NCBI RefSeq assembly: GCF_005221385.1
Contig: NZ_CP039903.1
Location: forward strand, 1,240,001 to 1,304,000
Reading direction: 5' to 3'
DNA: 64,000 bases
Source of the DNA: Agrobacterium tumefaciens
GTDB lineage: Bacteria; Pseudomonadota; Alphaproteobacteria; Rhizobiales; Rhizobiaceae
The translations under genes were made by a program, and so were the position numbers. The notes beneath the pieces were generated by a model, which did not search any database, was not told the DNA's origin, and saw only the letters and a program-made list of their open reading frames with translations. Numbering within the stretch: the stretch's first letter is position 1; each line of letters starts with the position of its first letter. Of the stretch, positions 1 to 7,331 are shown piece by piece.

Positions 1-451
1 TGCCGACCTCGAGCGCTTCCGCAAACTCGGGGTGCTCGATCTTCCAGCGGTGAAGGGTCCGGATGTTGCAGCCCAGCGCGTTGGCGATGTCCATGTCGAT
101 CGCGCCGAGCTTGGCCATGGCCTTGGCGATATCGACGAACTTGTCATCCCAAATCGAGGGGCGGCCGACGCCGCGAGGGTCGCGGTAAAACGCCTTGTCG
201 AACGCGGGATGCTCTTCGCGCCACCAAGCCATCTCCTCCATGTCGCAGCCCAGCGCTTCCGCGATTTCCTCATCGCTGGCGCCATACTCGACGAGCTTCT
301 TGGCCGTGGCGACAAACCGCTCGTCCCAAGCCGCGCCGTGCTCGACCTCTGGCGTCACGGCCTCGGCGGGGTTCGGTTTCTTCCTGCTGGTTTTCTTCGG
401 CTTCGGGGCGTCAACGCCACCCTTCACGGCCTTGCGAGGCGGGCGCGTCAT
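1..451 (-). CDS. Protein with two helix-turn-helix repeats, probable terminase small subunit (3' end missing)
   Basis: The gene runs leftward off the window; about 150 codons are visible. After a basic, Pro/Lys-rich N-terminus of about 35 residues there are two similar units. Each has the pattern FV-x-A-K-x(3)-GA-x-D-x-(E/D)-IA-x-ALGC followed by a W and EHP-x-F. This is the layout of small terminase or phage HTH proteins that bind packaging sites. The ATG at 451 shares an ATGA with the stop of the upstream DUF1376 gene, so the start is well supported. Its place as the last visible gene of the leftward operon fits a packaging gene ahead of head genes beyond the window. The terminase assignment is inference; another DNA-binding role is possible. 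Confidence 0.6.
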   Translation of the reverse strand, partial: MTRPPRKAVKGGVDAPKPKKTSRKKPNPAEAVTPEVEHGAAWDERFVATAKKLVEYGASDEEIAEALGCDMEEMAWWREEHPAFDKAFYRDPRGVGRPSIWDDKFVDIAKAMAKLGAIDMDIANALGCNIRTLHRWKIEHPEFAEALEVG

Positions 452-1074
452 CGGCCACCTCCCCGCCTTGCCCTGCCAGCGGCAAGCGCTGCGACGGCAC
501 CGGAGCCGGTTCGACGATCAAGGCTGTCGATGAGACGATTGGGAGCCACCGGACGATGAGGTGGATCGGCAGAGGCCCAGCGGTCCACCACCTCGCTCGA
601 TACCTGCCTATCCTCATCTACCGTAGAGTTATTATTATTATCTTTGGATATGGTATTTGGTATTGCAGCGCATTTGTTCAGCAATTGCTTCACGGAATTG
701 TTGATTTTATTGCTTTTTTCGCCTTCTTCTGGCGATTTACGTTTCCGTTTCGATCCGTTTTCAGCTCGTTTTCGCGAGATTTCTATCGCTTTTTCTATCT
801 CTTTCTCGGCGCGGTGATTACTGATTTTGCCGTCGCGAGTGAGGTAAATCTTGCGCAGCTCGAGCAGCTCGGCGAGCAAAACCTTGGCCTTTCTCAACGA
901 GCAATTCCACTCTCCGGCAAGCCACCGCTCGTTGTATTCGATCGGGCCACCCTCATCGTAGATCAGGTCAAGAATGGTCGTGTACGCGCCGCGCTGCTCG
1001 AGCGTGAGCTTGCGATAGCCCACCAGCGCATCCTCGTGGTACCGGCAATGGAAAGACATACCGCGACGGCTCAT
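448..1074 (-). CDS. DUF1376 (YdaU-type) phage replication-associated protein
   Basis: 208 residues. The N-terminal half matches the DUF1376 pattern: RYHEDALVGYRKL near residues 11-23, then a winged-helix-like stretch containing LTLEQRGAY and LDLIYDEGGPI. A basic region rich in Lys/Arg/Glu (about 95-125) and a low-complexity tail follow. DUF1376 proteins occur in phage replication modules, often as the N-terminal DNA-binding part of initiators. The start at 1074 was chosen because it forms an ATGA with the stop of the upstream gene and has AGGAG 8 nt before it. An upstream in-frame GTG (1107) lacks these. Confidence 0.8.
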   Translation of the reverse strand: MSRRGMSFHCRYHEDALVGYRKLTLEQRGAYTTILDLIYDEGGPIEYNERWLAGEWNCSLRKAKVLLAELLELRKIYLTRDGKISNHRAEKEIEKAIEISRKRAENGSKRKRKSPEEGEKSNKINNSVKQLLNKCAAIPNTISKDNNNNSTVDEDRQVSSEVVDRWASADPPHRPVAPNRLIDSLDRRTGSGAVAALAAGRARRGGGR

Positions 1075-1649
1075 GCGGTCACTCCTGACGTGGGGACGTG
1101 CCGCCACGATGCATTGTTGATGATGGAAGAAATTGTGGATTGGGAGACGCCGAACCTCTCCGCGAGGCTCTTTTGCGTCACGGAAGATGCCAGACGCCGG
1201 ATCTTGGAGATGTCGCGCTCATGCAGCTTTGAATTAGCGTGCTGGCTTCCCGGCCGATTGTTCCCGTGCCGTCTCCTGTCGTCGGCGTTGTCCTGCGGGG
1301 TTCCCCAATAAATGTTGTCGACGTCGCATTCGGTTCTGATGCCGTTTCCATGACACGCCAGTGCACCTGGCGGGCGCGGGCCGAGAAACGTGTCGGCGAT
1401 GATGGCATGGACCATTTTCTGAGTACGAACTGATCCGCGATAAAGCGATACGGAGGGGTATCCCTTCGTGAAGCTTCGCCTCAGTATCTTTCCCCGTAGC
1501 CTCTTGGTGTGCGCTGGCTGGCGCTCAGACGCGGCAAATGTGACGATCCTATCAAGACTGCGGATGCGGCCATGTGTTGAGGCCTCGTAACTGTCCTCGA
1601 AGCCGGGGATTGGCTTCCACGCTTCGGGCGCGATGGTACGGCGGCTCAT
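1071..1649 (-). CDS. NUMOD4/HNH endonuclease with C-terminal HTH
   Basis: 192 residues. The N-terminus carries a NUMOD4-like motif (WKPIPGFEDSYEAST, followed by GRIRSLDR). The middle has an HNH_3-like core, with VHAIIADTFLG and a CHGNG...DNIYWGT-type segment around residues 80-120. The C-terminus (about 140-185) is an HTH resembling NUMOD1/Hin-type DNA binding. Such proteins are free-standing homing or phage endonucleases. The gene overlaps both neighbours by ATGA, so it is embedded in the operon rather than inserted between genes. Whether it still moves as a homing gene or works in phage DNA processing cannot be told from sequence. Confidence 0.85.
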   Translation of the reverse strand: MSRRTIAPEAWKPIPGFEDSYEASTHGRIRSLDRIVTFAASERQPAHTKRLRGKILRRSFTKGYPSVSLYRGSVRTQKMVHAIIADTFLGPRPPGALACHGNGIRTECDVDNIYWGTPQDNADDRRRHGNNRPGSQHANSKLHERDISKIRRLASSVTQKSLAERFGVSQSTISSIINNASWRHVPTSGVTA

Positions 1650-2395
1650 GCTGTCGTTCCTTCAAATGGCAGAGAAAGCGGCTCCTGCGCCGGCTGGGAG
1701 GCGGCGGCGGGCTGATCGGGGTAAATGGGTGCATCGGCCTCGGCGAAGGCGCGCTGGCGCAGCTGGCGGCACACAGCGTGCGTCACTTCCTTGCCGGAGA
1801 GGTTCCAAGCCAGGTCGCGGATCATCACGGCCCGTGTTGATCGCTGAGAGCAGGAGATGAGGTGACGTCGGCACTCAGCTTGCAGCTCGGCGGCCCACAG
1901 CATCTCGAGCATCGACGTGGCGCGGGGTATGCGCTGGTGCAGCTCGTGACGATCAAAGAACCAACGATCACCGTCGCACTGTGGGAGACCTGATGGATGC
2001 GGGACATGCTCAGGCTTCGGATAACGCCACACCTTTTCCCGCCCAAGCCATTTGCCGAAGAAAAGCGGATGGTTGAGGCTACGCTGTGACGGCATGTCAT
2101 CGCGCCAGTACGTTTCGCGGTAATCGGCGAAATGCTTCTCGTGGGCCGCAACGATGACGAAGTGGGCGACCTCATTGAACGCCTTCCACTGTTCCTCGAG
2201 CCGTTTCAGCACGTCTTTACGGGACTTGATCTCCACCGCCACGATATGCTCGGTACCGACCGCGGCGACGTCGATCCGGTTCGTCCCCTGCCCTGCGACG
2301 TTCAGCTCGTGCACGATGCGGGCACCGGGCATTAGCTGGCGGAGGCGGCACACGACGGCGTTGCGGATTTCCTGTTCGTCGAAAGAGCGCGTCAT
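1646..2395 (-). CDS. Putative PD-(D/E)XK-type nuclease
   Basis: 249 residues. The N-terminal 65 residues contain the core signature of PD-(D/E)XK nucleases: an early Glu (VHEL), then RIDVAAV, then VAVEIKSRKD, i.e. D-x(n)-E-x-K spacing. The rest is not recognised and has a Pro/Ala-rich tail. The gene sits in an operon with a second E-x-K protein (2604-2954) and an HNH protein, so a role in phage DNA processing or recombination is plausible. Target and activity are unknown. The start ATG at 2395 overlaps the previous stop as ATGA. Confidence 0.6.
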   Translation of the reverse strand: MTRSFDEQEIRNAVVCRLRQLMPGARIVHELNVAGQGTNRIDVAAVGTEHIVAVEIKSRKDVLKRLEEQWKAFNEVAHFVIVAAHEKHFADYRETYWRDDMPSQRSLNHPLFFGKWLGREKVWRYPKPEHVPHPSGLPQCDGDRWFFDRHELHQRIPRATSMLEMLWAAELQAECRRHLISCSQRSTRAVMIRDLAWNLSGKEVTHAVCRQLRQRAFAEADAPIYPDQPAAASQPAQEPLSLPFEGTTA

Positions 2396-2607
2396 GACTT
2401 GCTCTCCAAGTATTGCTCGAGAGCGAGCGACAGGCTTTCCAGCGCGGCGTTATAGCCCTCGCGATAGCCTTCCGGCTTCGTGTCGAACACGTTGTCAGAT
2501 TTGAAAAGCTCGGGCGTGATGGTCCATTCCTTGGCGCACCACGCGGCGAACTGCTCCATTTCGTTCTGCATCAGATCGGCAACGACCTGTTGGAGCTTGC
2601 TTGTCAT
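2392..2607 (-). CDS. Small phage protein of unknown function
   Basis: 71 residues, mostly predicted helix, acidic, rich in Glu/Leu/Ala, ending ALEQYLESKS. No family recognised. The ATG at 2607 shares ATGA with the upstream stop. The longer form from a GTG at 2637 is disfavoured because it would overlap the upstream coding region by 34 nt. Confidence 0.65.
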   Translation of the reverse strand: MTSKLQQVVADLMQNEMEQFAAWCAKEWTITPELFKSDNVFDTKPEGYREGYNAALESLSLALEQYLESKS

Positions 2608-2954
2608 GGCTGCCCCCTGCTGACCTGCTGGGCCCACACGACGGCGTCATCGACGCTGTGAAGCGTGACGACAGCCGATCCTCGCCAGGCATCGGCGAAG
2701 GCCTGCTGATTATCGTTCAGCGCAGCGCCATAGCCTTTGCGGCCTGATTTGAACTCGACGACGTGGGTAACGCCCCGATATCCGACAATCGCGTCGGTAG
2801 GTTCGTGCAGGAGAAAGACGCTCATGCCGAACGCCTCGAGCGTTTTCACGATGTCAGGCTCGGCGGCGTCCCTCTTGGCGTTTCGGCGCGCCATGGTGAC
2901 GCGCTTCTTCGGCTTGGTGTTTTTGCGGTAGGTTGAGGCTGGGAGGCGTGTCAC
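2604..2954 (-). CDS. Small nuclease-like protein (VRR-NUC/resolvase-type core)
   Basis: 116 residues. A basic N-terminus of about 27 residues precedes a compact alpha/beta core with EPDIV, then DAIVGYRGVTHVVEFKSG, i.e. D-x(n)-E-x-K, then a Q-rich helix (LNDNQQAFADAW) as in VRR-NUC and Holliday-junction-resolvase-like folds. The start is GTG at 2954: it shares GTGA with the upstream stop and has GGAGG 8 nt upstream. An internal ATG (2894) lacks a ribosome site. It probably acts in phage DNA metabolism; the specific reaction is unknown. Confidence 0.6.
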   Translation of the reverse strand: MTRLPASTYRKNTKPKKRVTMARRNAKRDAAEPDIVKTLEAFGMSVFLLHEPTDAIVGYRGVTHVVEFKSGRKGYGAALNDNQQAFADAWRGSAVVTLHSVDDAVVWAQQVSRGQP

Positions 2955-4012
2955 GCGGCAGCCCTCCGCTCTTTCTCAGCTAGAAGACTGGCGTAGCGGG
3001 AATGGATGCTGTCCACGTCAAGGCAGGTCGCATTGAAGCCGTAGAGCCGAGAAACCTGTGTCCGAACAGACGCAAGGATCTCGGCCTCATCATCGGTCAG
3101 CATGCGCAGCGGCCAGCCAGCGACATAGAGCATGTCTTTTGTGATCTGTTTCTCGAGTGCGACACGCTGCGCCGCCTTTTCTTTCGCCTCGCCCAGCTCG
3201 CGTTGCATCTCTGCTGAGAGTAACTCGGGGGCGACATCACCCAGCCAACGGGACCCTTGGAACGCGAAGCCGCTATCGATCTCGAGGCGGACCATGCGCC
3301 GATAGAGGCCATGCCCTTCGCGCTGACGGGTGGCGGCGGTCATGTCAGCAAGGCTGGACATGATGCACCAACGGCATGAAACCCGGCTCATGCCGAACTC
3401 ACGATATGCGGGGTGAGGTTTTAGGCCGCTCCCGTCGATCATTGAAAAAACGTCGGCGACTGAATGGTCAATGATCGGCCGCCACGTCCAGATCCGGCCG
3501 GTCTTGTCTAAATCTGCCACCGCCTGCCGCGCTCGAGCGGCACTCTCATCTCGTCGAACACCAGTAACGTTGATGATCGTCTGGCCTTTGAACCGCCGGT
3601 TCAGCTCTGCAAAAATCACCTTCGTTTTTTGCTCGGATGTGCAAAAGCGCATCCCCGGCGTAGACCAGCAAGGGACAAGGGTGACGGTGCTAAGCATCTC
3701 ATAGCGCGTCTGGCTGGAAACCCACCGACTTTCCCAGCGCTCCATCAACCCGCCGCCCTTCCTGCGCACCACGATTAGGTCGCGCCCCAGGTGGTGAGCC
3801 AGCTCTTTGCAGATGCGGAAACTATCGTCCCACTCGACAGACCCAAGATCAGCGTGGATCAGTATGCGGGGCCCCTTGTGCCCCACGGAATCGAGATGCG
3901 CGAATGTTTCCAGCGCAGCCGCCTGGCTGTCCTTTCCGCCGGAAACTCCAACTGCCACCGGCGCATCAGATGCAATAAGCGCGGCAATTTCAGGGATGAT
4001 TGCGATCAGCAT
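2951..4012 (-). CDS. PP-loop ATPase of the PAPS-reductase family (phage type)
   Basis: 353 residues. The PP-loop SGGKDS lies near residues 24-29 in VAVGVSGGKDSQAAAL, which is diagnostic of the adenylating PAPS reductase/N-type ATPase superfamily. HADLGSVEW and several Cys residues (WCIMSSL, CTSEQKTK) follow as in phage-borne PAPS-reductase-like proteins. Relatives include sulfate reduction enzymes, DndC of phosphorothioate DNA modification and uncharacterised phage proteins. No dndBDE neighbours are visible, so a DNA or RNA nucleotide modification role is possible but unproved. It overlaps the upstream gene by 7 nt and the downstream gene by GTGA. Confidence 0.75.
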   Translation of the reverse strand: MLIAIIPEIAALIASDAPVAVGVSGGKDSQAAALETFAHLDSVGHKGPRILIHADLGSVEWDDSFRICKELAHHLGRDLIVVRRKGGGLMERWESRWVSSQTRYEMLSTVTLVPCWSTPGMRFCTSEQKTKVIFAELNRRFKGQTIINVTGVRRDESAARARQAVADLDKTGRIWTWRPIIDHSVADVFSMIDGSGLKPHPAYREFGMSRVSCRWCIMSSLADMTAATRQREGHGLYRRMVRLEIDSGFAFQGSRWLGDVAPELLSAEMQRELGEAKEKAAQRVALEKQITKDMLYVAGWPLRMLTDDEAEILASVRTQVSRLYGFNATCLDVDSIHSRYASLLAEKERRAAA

Positions 4013-4500
4013 CCTGCCCCGCCTTCCGCCTGGGGCAAATGCCGGTACAGCTCAATTTCGTTCGTCCAAGCCGGTCGCTTCTCGTGGAGCTTCGCGACGT
4101 GGGCGTCGATGTAGCTCACCGCCCAATGTTCGCCGTGCTGTGCGAATATCTCCGAGGCCTGCGCACCGATCCGCGCGAGCAACATCAGGGGGCAACGCAG
4201 GAGCCAATCCTGCCGCTCCTCCTTCGTCGCCTTCGCAAGTATCTCGATCAGCGGCATGTCATCCGGCGGTACCGGCACCGGCTGCAACTTGGCAGCAGCA
4301 AGGAACTTTTCAAAGCGATCGACGACGGCCTGTTTCGCTTTTGCCTCAGAGCTGGCATTGCCGTCTGCCGGGTTCGTCGTCGGTCCGACCCAAACCCGGT
4401 ACCGGAAATATCGGCCTGTCGTAGAGCGGAATACGGCGCCAACGTCGATATCGCCACACACGGCCAAGAGGCGGTGTTCTTCTTCCTTCCAGACAATCAT
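4006..4500 (-). CDS. Phage protein of unknown function
   Basis: 164 residues, soluble. The N-terminal part is beta-rich (LLAVCGDIDVGAVF, YFRYRVWVG) and the C-terminal part helical (ATKEERQDWLLRCPLML). No family recognised. The start ATG at 4500 overlaps the stop of the GcrA-like gene as ATGA. It lies between the GcrA-like and PP-loop genes in the leftward operon. Confidence 0.65.
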   Translation of the reverse strand: MIVWKEEEHRLLAVCGDIDVGAVFRSTTGRYFRYRVWVGPTTNPADGNASSEAKAKQAVVDRFEKFLAAAKLQPVPVPPDDMPLIEILAKATKEERQDWLLRCPLMLLARIGAQASEIFAQHGEHWAVSYIDAHVAKLHEKRPAWTNEIELYRHLPQAEGGAGC

Positions 4501-5084
4501 GCCGCCTTCCTCCCCCGGAGCGCGTCACGTTCGGCTCGTGAGCCTATACCAATCGACATTTTGCGGTGGCAGGGGCAGTAAGATTCCTGCTCGTCCGTCA
4601 CAGCGCCGCAGAACAGGGTATTCTCGCGGTCACCTTCCACGGGCCAGCGGCACTGGTTGCGCTCGAGCTGGTAGAGCTTGAGACGCAGCGGCTCGGGCGC
4701 GGTCAACGGCTGTTCCAGCACCGGCGGCGTCGCCGCAGGCTTTACCAAAACCGGCTGGGCGAAATGGCCGCCGCTGCGCAAAAGCAGGCCGGATGGTCTT
4801 TTTACCTTGATCGGCTCTTTCGCCTGTTTCGGCGGAGATAACTTCTTCTTACCGGCGTTACCGGAGTTTGCTGCCCGGTTCGGGGTGCCGGTCAGGGGCA
4901 CATCGACGAGCTTGGGAGCGTGGCGGTTATAGTGCGAGATGACCGCGTTGCGCGAAATCGTGACGCGGAACTGCTGCGAAAGCGCGTGCGCAATCTCTTT
5001 GCCGGTGCCCTTGGTCTTGGGGTAAATGGCAATGATGGCGGCGCAACGCTCGTCGGCGTTCAGGTCTTTCCATTCCTGCTGCAT
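4497..5084 (-). CDS. GcrA-like cell-cycle regulator encoded by the prophage
   Basis: 195 residues. The N-terminus (about 5-55) is an HTH like the GcrA N-terminal domain (KGTGKEIAHALS, TISRNAVISHYNRH). A Pro/Lys-rich linker follows. The C-terminus (about 145-185) has the GcrA zinc-finger-like signature: LYQLERNQCRWPV, then FCGA, then YCPCHR. In Caulobacter, GcrA binds sigma70 and activates promoters carrying methylated GANTC sites. A phage copy could redirect host transcription or act on phage promoters. It lies directly after the GapR-like gene in the same operon. The start at 5084 has GGAG about 7 nt upstream. The family call is confident; the function in the phage is inference. Confidence 0.85.
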   Translation of the reverse strand: MQQEWKDLNADERCAAIIAIYPKTKGTGKEIAHALSQQFRVTISRNAVISHYNRHAPKLVDVPLTGTPNRAANSGNAGKKKLSPPKQAKEPIKVKRPSGLLLRSGGHFAQPVLVKPAATPPVLEQPLTAPEPLRLKLYQLERNQCRWPVEGDRENTLFCGAVTDEQESYCPCHRKMSIGIGSRAERDALRGRKAA

Positions 5085-5087
5085 GGC

Positions 5088-5483
5088 TCACTCCATCCCG
5101 AGGGCGGCCATGTACGTCTGGAGGATGGTTTCCTCCTCGATACGCTCGTTGGCGTCTTTCTTGCGCAGGCGGATGATGGTGCGGATCGCCTTGGTGTCGT
5201 AGCCCCGGCCCTTCGCCTCCCCGATGACGTCCTTGATGTCGGCGGAAATGGCGGACTTCTCCTCCTCGAGTCGCTCAATGCGCTCGATGATCTGGCGCAG
5301 CTCGGCCGCGGCGACACCTTCAACAGTGGCTTCGCCGGTCTCCTCGCGGGAAAAGGCTTCGGACTGACCCGAGAGTGGCGGGTTATGCGCCTTGCTTTTC
5401 GCGGTGCTGGTCAAGGCTCGAGCGGCTTGCTTCAAGACCTTGGCGTGACCGGCTTCGATAGTAAAAGTCATGTTTTCGCTCAA
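5088..5483 (-). CDS. GapR-like (DUF2312) nucleoid-associated protein
   Basis: 131 residues. The C-terminal 75 residues match DUF2312/Gap[17 protein letters not shown], a long coiled-coil helix, then a basic second helix ([13 protein letters not shown]) and TYMAALGM at the end. GapR binds AT-rich or overtwisted DNA ahead of replication forks in Alphaproteobacteria. The N-terminal 55 residues are phage-specific. The start is the TTG at 5483, which overlaps the upstream stop as TTGA and has AGGAG 7 nt before it; an ATG 12 nt downstream is too far from this site. The gene is three bases ahead of the GcrA-like gene. In the phage it may organise replicating phage DNA or interfere with host GapR. 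Confidence 0.85.
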   Translation of the reverse strand: MSENMTFTIEAGHAKVLKQAARALTSTAKSKAHNPPLSGQSEAFSREETGEATVEGVAAAELRQIIERIERLEEEKSAISADIKDVIGEAKGRGYDTKAIRTIIRLRKKDANERIEEETILQTYMAALGME

Positions 5484-5896
5484 CTGTCGGCTCCTTCGAG
5501 GCTTTGCAGCGTGTCACGCCGCGCTTCCGCCCGCCGGCTCAGCCGGTGGGCCTTCTGTTTCAGTTCGTTGTCGGAAAGGACCCTGAGCTTGCCGTTGCCA
5601 CGGCACCGCGGGGTAAAGATCGTGACGACGACGCCACCGGGCTGGGCGATACGAGCCGCGAAGTGGTGATTATCGAACGACGTGAGGCCAAACTGCGCCG
5701 CGGTCGAAAGCCCTTTGGTCCAGATCAGCGCCCGCACCTCGTCGATCGACATGCCGGCAGCGGCTGCATGGGCATGTGCCCTCGCCTTTTCAGTCTCAAA
5801 TTCTTCCGAAACATCGATGTGCAAAATGCGCTGCACGTACCGCGCGACGGCGTGAAAGCTCACCCGTTCAGGATCATCCGCCGCTCTCGGTTGCAT
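5480..5896 (-). CDS. Phage protein of unknown function
   Basis: 138 residues. It starts with [18 protein letters not shown], then a helical stretch and a basic C-terminus rich in Arg/Lys ([13 protein letters not shown]). I do not recognise a family; it lacks the RelE-type toxin pattern I looked for. The ATG at 5896 has GGGAG upstream. The end overlaps the GapR-like start by 4 nt, suggesting coupled translation. Confidence 0.65.
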   Translation of the reverse strand: MQPRAADDPERVSFHAVARYVQRILHIDVSEEFETEKARAHAHAAAAGMSIDEVRALIWTKGLSTAAQFGLTSFDNHHFAARIAQPGGVVVTIFTPRCRGNGKLRVLSDNELKQKAHRLSRRAEARRDTLQSLEGADS

Positions 5897-6170
5897 TGCC
5901 GCTCCCTTTTTTCAGGAGGTCGCGAGCCTTCACCAGAGCAGCCAAATGGAGCCGCTGTGTCGCGATATCGGCAGCGGGGCGAGCGTTGCGCCCCTGCGAG
6001 TTGGTGTCGATCCACCAGATCTTGCTACGGGCCATCTTGTCGAGATGATCGAGAATGGCCTGATCCGACATTTCGACGTCGCGAGCAGCGGCCAACTTCT
6101 CTCGGATCAAACGTTCTTCGGTGGCTTTAGCCAGGCTATCGACCGAGGTACGGGGCAGCCGATAGTTCAT
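5874..6170 (-). CDS. Phage protein of unknown function
   Basis: 98 residues, largely helical, with a Trp pair (KIWWIDTNSQ) in the middle. No family recognised. The start ATG at 6170 shares one base with the upstream stop (TGATG). The 3' end overlaps the next gene by 23 nt. Confidence 0.65.
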   Translation of the reverse strand: MNYRLPRTSVDSLAKATEERLIREKLAAARDVEMSDQAILDHLDKMARSKIWWIDTNSQGRNARPAADIATQRLHLAALVKARDLLKKGSGNATESGG

Positions 6171-6808
6171 CAGGCTACCTCGTCGAAATTGTCGCGCTCG
6201 CGCTGGAGCATTTCAATCTGCGCGTCGATCTCGCGCCGACGCTGTTTCTGCACCGCTTCCGAAACCCAGCTCGGGGGTTTCTTGATCGAAGCAGCCAACA
6301 GCGCGGGACCGAACACGGCAATGAGGATCGAGAAATGCTGCACCGATGGCTGAGAGCGTCGGTGCAGCCAGTTCTCTACACTGGCCGCCGGAATCCCCGT
6401 CTTCGCCTCGACGTGATAGGTCGTGGCGCGGGGGTACTTCTTGCGGAGCCAGTCAATCAGGCCATCAACATCGAACGGAGCTGATGGGCCTGTCCCGCAA
6501 CGTTGCGGGTTTTTCCCTGCGGAAGCGAGACGCCGTGGCGTGACATTGTCAAAGCGTCGGGGGTCCTCTTCGGAGAAACCGAGAACGCCTCGATCGGTAC
6601 GAGCGAAAGAGGCAGAGGTATGCGTGGGCTGGGCAATCAGGCGAAAGGAAGTGCGGATAGTGATCGCGATCATGGCCAGCCACGATGGCCGCAGGGATGC
6701 GGAATGGCGGGAATGGGGCACCGAAGCGGACGCAATACCCTTCGCTTCGGTGATGCGGTGGCCGGGGACGTTAGCCGCCGCAGGGGTTGGGAATTGGAGA
6801 ATGGTCAA
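6170..6808 (-). CDS. Phage HTH-like protein, start uncertain
   Basis: 212 residues from a TTG at 6808 that forms TTGA with the upstream stop, in keeping with the rest of the operon. The C-terminal 100 residues look like a real folded domain: DVDGLIDWLRKKYP, then YHVEAKTGIPAASVENWL, an HTH-like unit, then a charged helical end. The N-terminal 110 residues are Ser/Arg/Pro-rich and look less like a folded protein, so a later start (for example the ATG at about 6670) is possible. A perfect palindrome at 6494-6509 lies within the gene. Confidence 0.5.
   Translation of the reverse strand: MTILQFPTPAAANVPGHRITEAKGIASASVPHSRHSASLRPSWLAMIAITIRTSFRLIAQPTHTSASFARTDRGVLGFSEEDPRRFDNVTPRRLASAGKNPQRCGTGPSAPFDVDGLIDWLRKKYPRATTYHVEAKTGIPAASVENWLHRRSQPSVQHFSILIAVFGPALLAASIKKPPSWVSEAVQKQRRREIDAQIEMLQRERDNFDEVA
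6494..6509. repeat. Perfect 16-bp palindrome inside a phage gene
   Basis: CCCGCAACGTTGCGGG, followed on the + strand by TTTTT. It could be a protein-binding site or a hairpin that stops antisense transcription. Nothing else identifies it. Confidence 0.4.
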
Positions 6809-7047
6809 ATGCGCCCCCGTGATTTGCTGAAACGATTGGGTTCGAAAGGACGGATCGGCGCATGCGGAACGATGCCTTCGACCGTGAGGCGGGCTAAATC
6901 GTTCTCGTCGATCACTTCGGCCCGGAAATCGCCGTTGGCGTCGATCGAGCAAAGATGCCAGACGGTGATATCCCGCTCGAAAGCGAAGTCGCAGCCGATC
7001 AGTAAGGCGGGTTCGTTCGTCGGAAGCAGTGCGGGAATCGACGTCAT
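6805..7047 (-). CDS. Small phage protein of unknown function
   Basis: 80 residues. The sequence has a beta-strand-like core (ALLIGCDFAF, DITVWHLCSI, FRAEVIDENDL) and a basic end. It is the second gene of the leftward operon, overlapping the Cro-like gene by ATGA. No family recognised. Confidence 0.65.
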   Translation of the reverse strand: MTSIPALLPTNEPALLIGCDFAFERDITVWHLCSIDANGDFRAEVIDENDLARLTVEGIVPHAPIRPFEPNRFSKSRGRI

Positions 7048-7256
7048 GCGGCATCGGCTCCCTGCTGGCGCTGCTCTTCGTCGAGCTTTCGGATGAAGTC
7101 CCGAACCTTCTCTTCGGTGTCGGGCCAGACGCGGCCGCCACTCCGTAAACGCTCAATGAGCCGGCCATTGCCAGCAGCAAGAATGCCGAAACGGTGCGGG
7201 CCTACGCCCGACTTCGGCAAGCAACGTTCGATTTCTTTTAGGAGTTCGGTTTGCAT
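7044..7256 (-). CDS. Cro-like HTH protein, first gene of the leftward operon
   Basis: 70 residues. The segment HRFGILAAGNGRLIERLRSGG followed by RVWPDTEEKVRDFI matches a small alphaproteobacterial HTH family in which an alpha-helical pair ends in an (R/A)GG turn before the last helix. Its position, divergent from the repressor gene and first after the leftward promoter, is that of Cro. There is no ribosome site before the ATG at 7256, and the predicted -10 box (7264-7269) would place the transcript start at or within a base or two of the ATG, so the mRNA may be leaderless. Confidence 0.6.
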   Translation of the reverse strand: MQTELLKEIERCLPKSGVGPHRFGILAAGNGRLIERLRSGGRVWPDTEEKVRDFIRKLDEEQRQQGADAA

Positions 7257-7263
7257 ACCAACT

Positions 7264-7291
7264 TAGATACACGCAATAGCGTGCAAGTCAA
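7264..7291 (-). promoter_or_regulatory. Leftward phage promoter with operator palindrome in its spacer
   Basis: Read on the - strand: -35 TTGACT (7286-7291), a 16-nt spacer, and -10-like TATCTA (7264-7269). The spacer contains the palindrome CACGCAATAGCGTG (7270-7283). A repressor bound there would cover the space between the two promoter boxes. The same layout recurs at 8387-8414. Confidence 0.65.
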
Positions 7292-7309
7292 TGCACGCCA
7301 TAACGTGCA
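7292..7309. promoter_or_regulatory. Second operator copy upstream of the leftward promoter
   Basis: TGCACGccataaCGTGCA, an 18-bp inverted repeat whose 14-bp core differs from the other three copies at two positions. It is 24 bp from the copy in the promoter spacer and on the side of the repressor gene, so it may also govern the repressor's own transcription. Confidence 0.65.
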
Positions 7310-7331
7310 CCACTTTTTTTACCGGCGTGCT

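Noticed and set aside
2951..4012. Dnd-type phosphorothioation system
   Set aside because: Only a PAPS-reductase-like PP-loop gene is present; no dndB, D or E or cysteine desulfurase neighbour is visible.
5480..5896. RelE-like toxin of a toxin-antitoxin pair
   Set aside because: The length is near, but the basic core motif of RelE was not found and the overlapping neighbour is a GapR-like protein, not an antitoxin.
6809..7180. N-terminal extension of the 6170-6808 frame
   Set aside because: It lies antisense-free but in another frame over the two real genes 6805-7047 and 7044-7256, and has no protein-like composition.
7251..7331. Longer repressor start at TTG 7251
   Set aside because: It would run through both operator copies and overlap the Cro-like gene start; the ATG at 7332 gives a normal HTH N-terminus.
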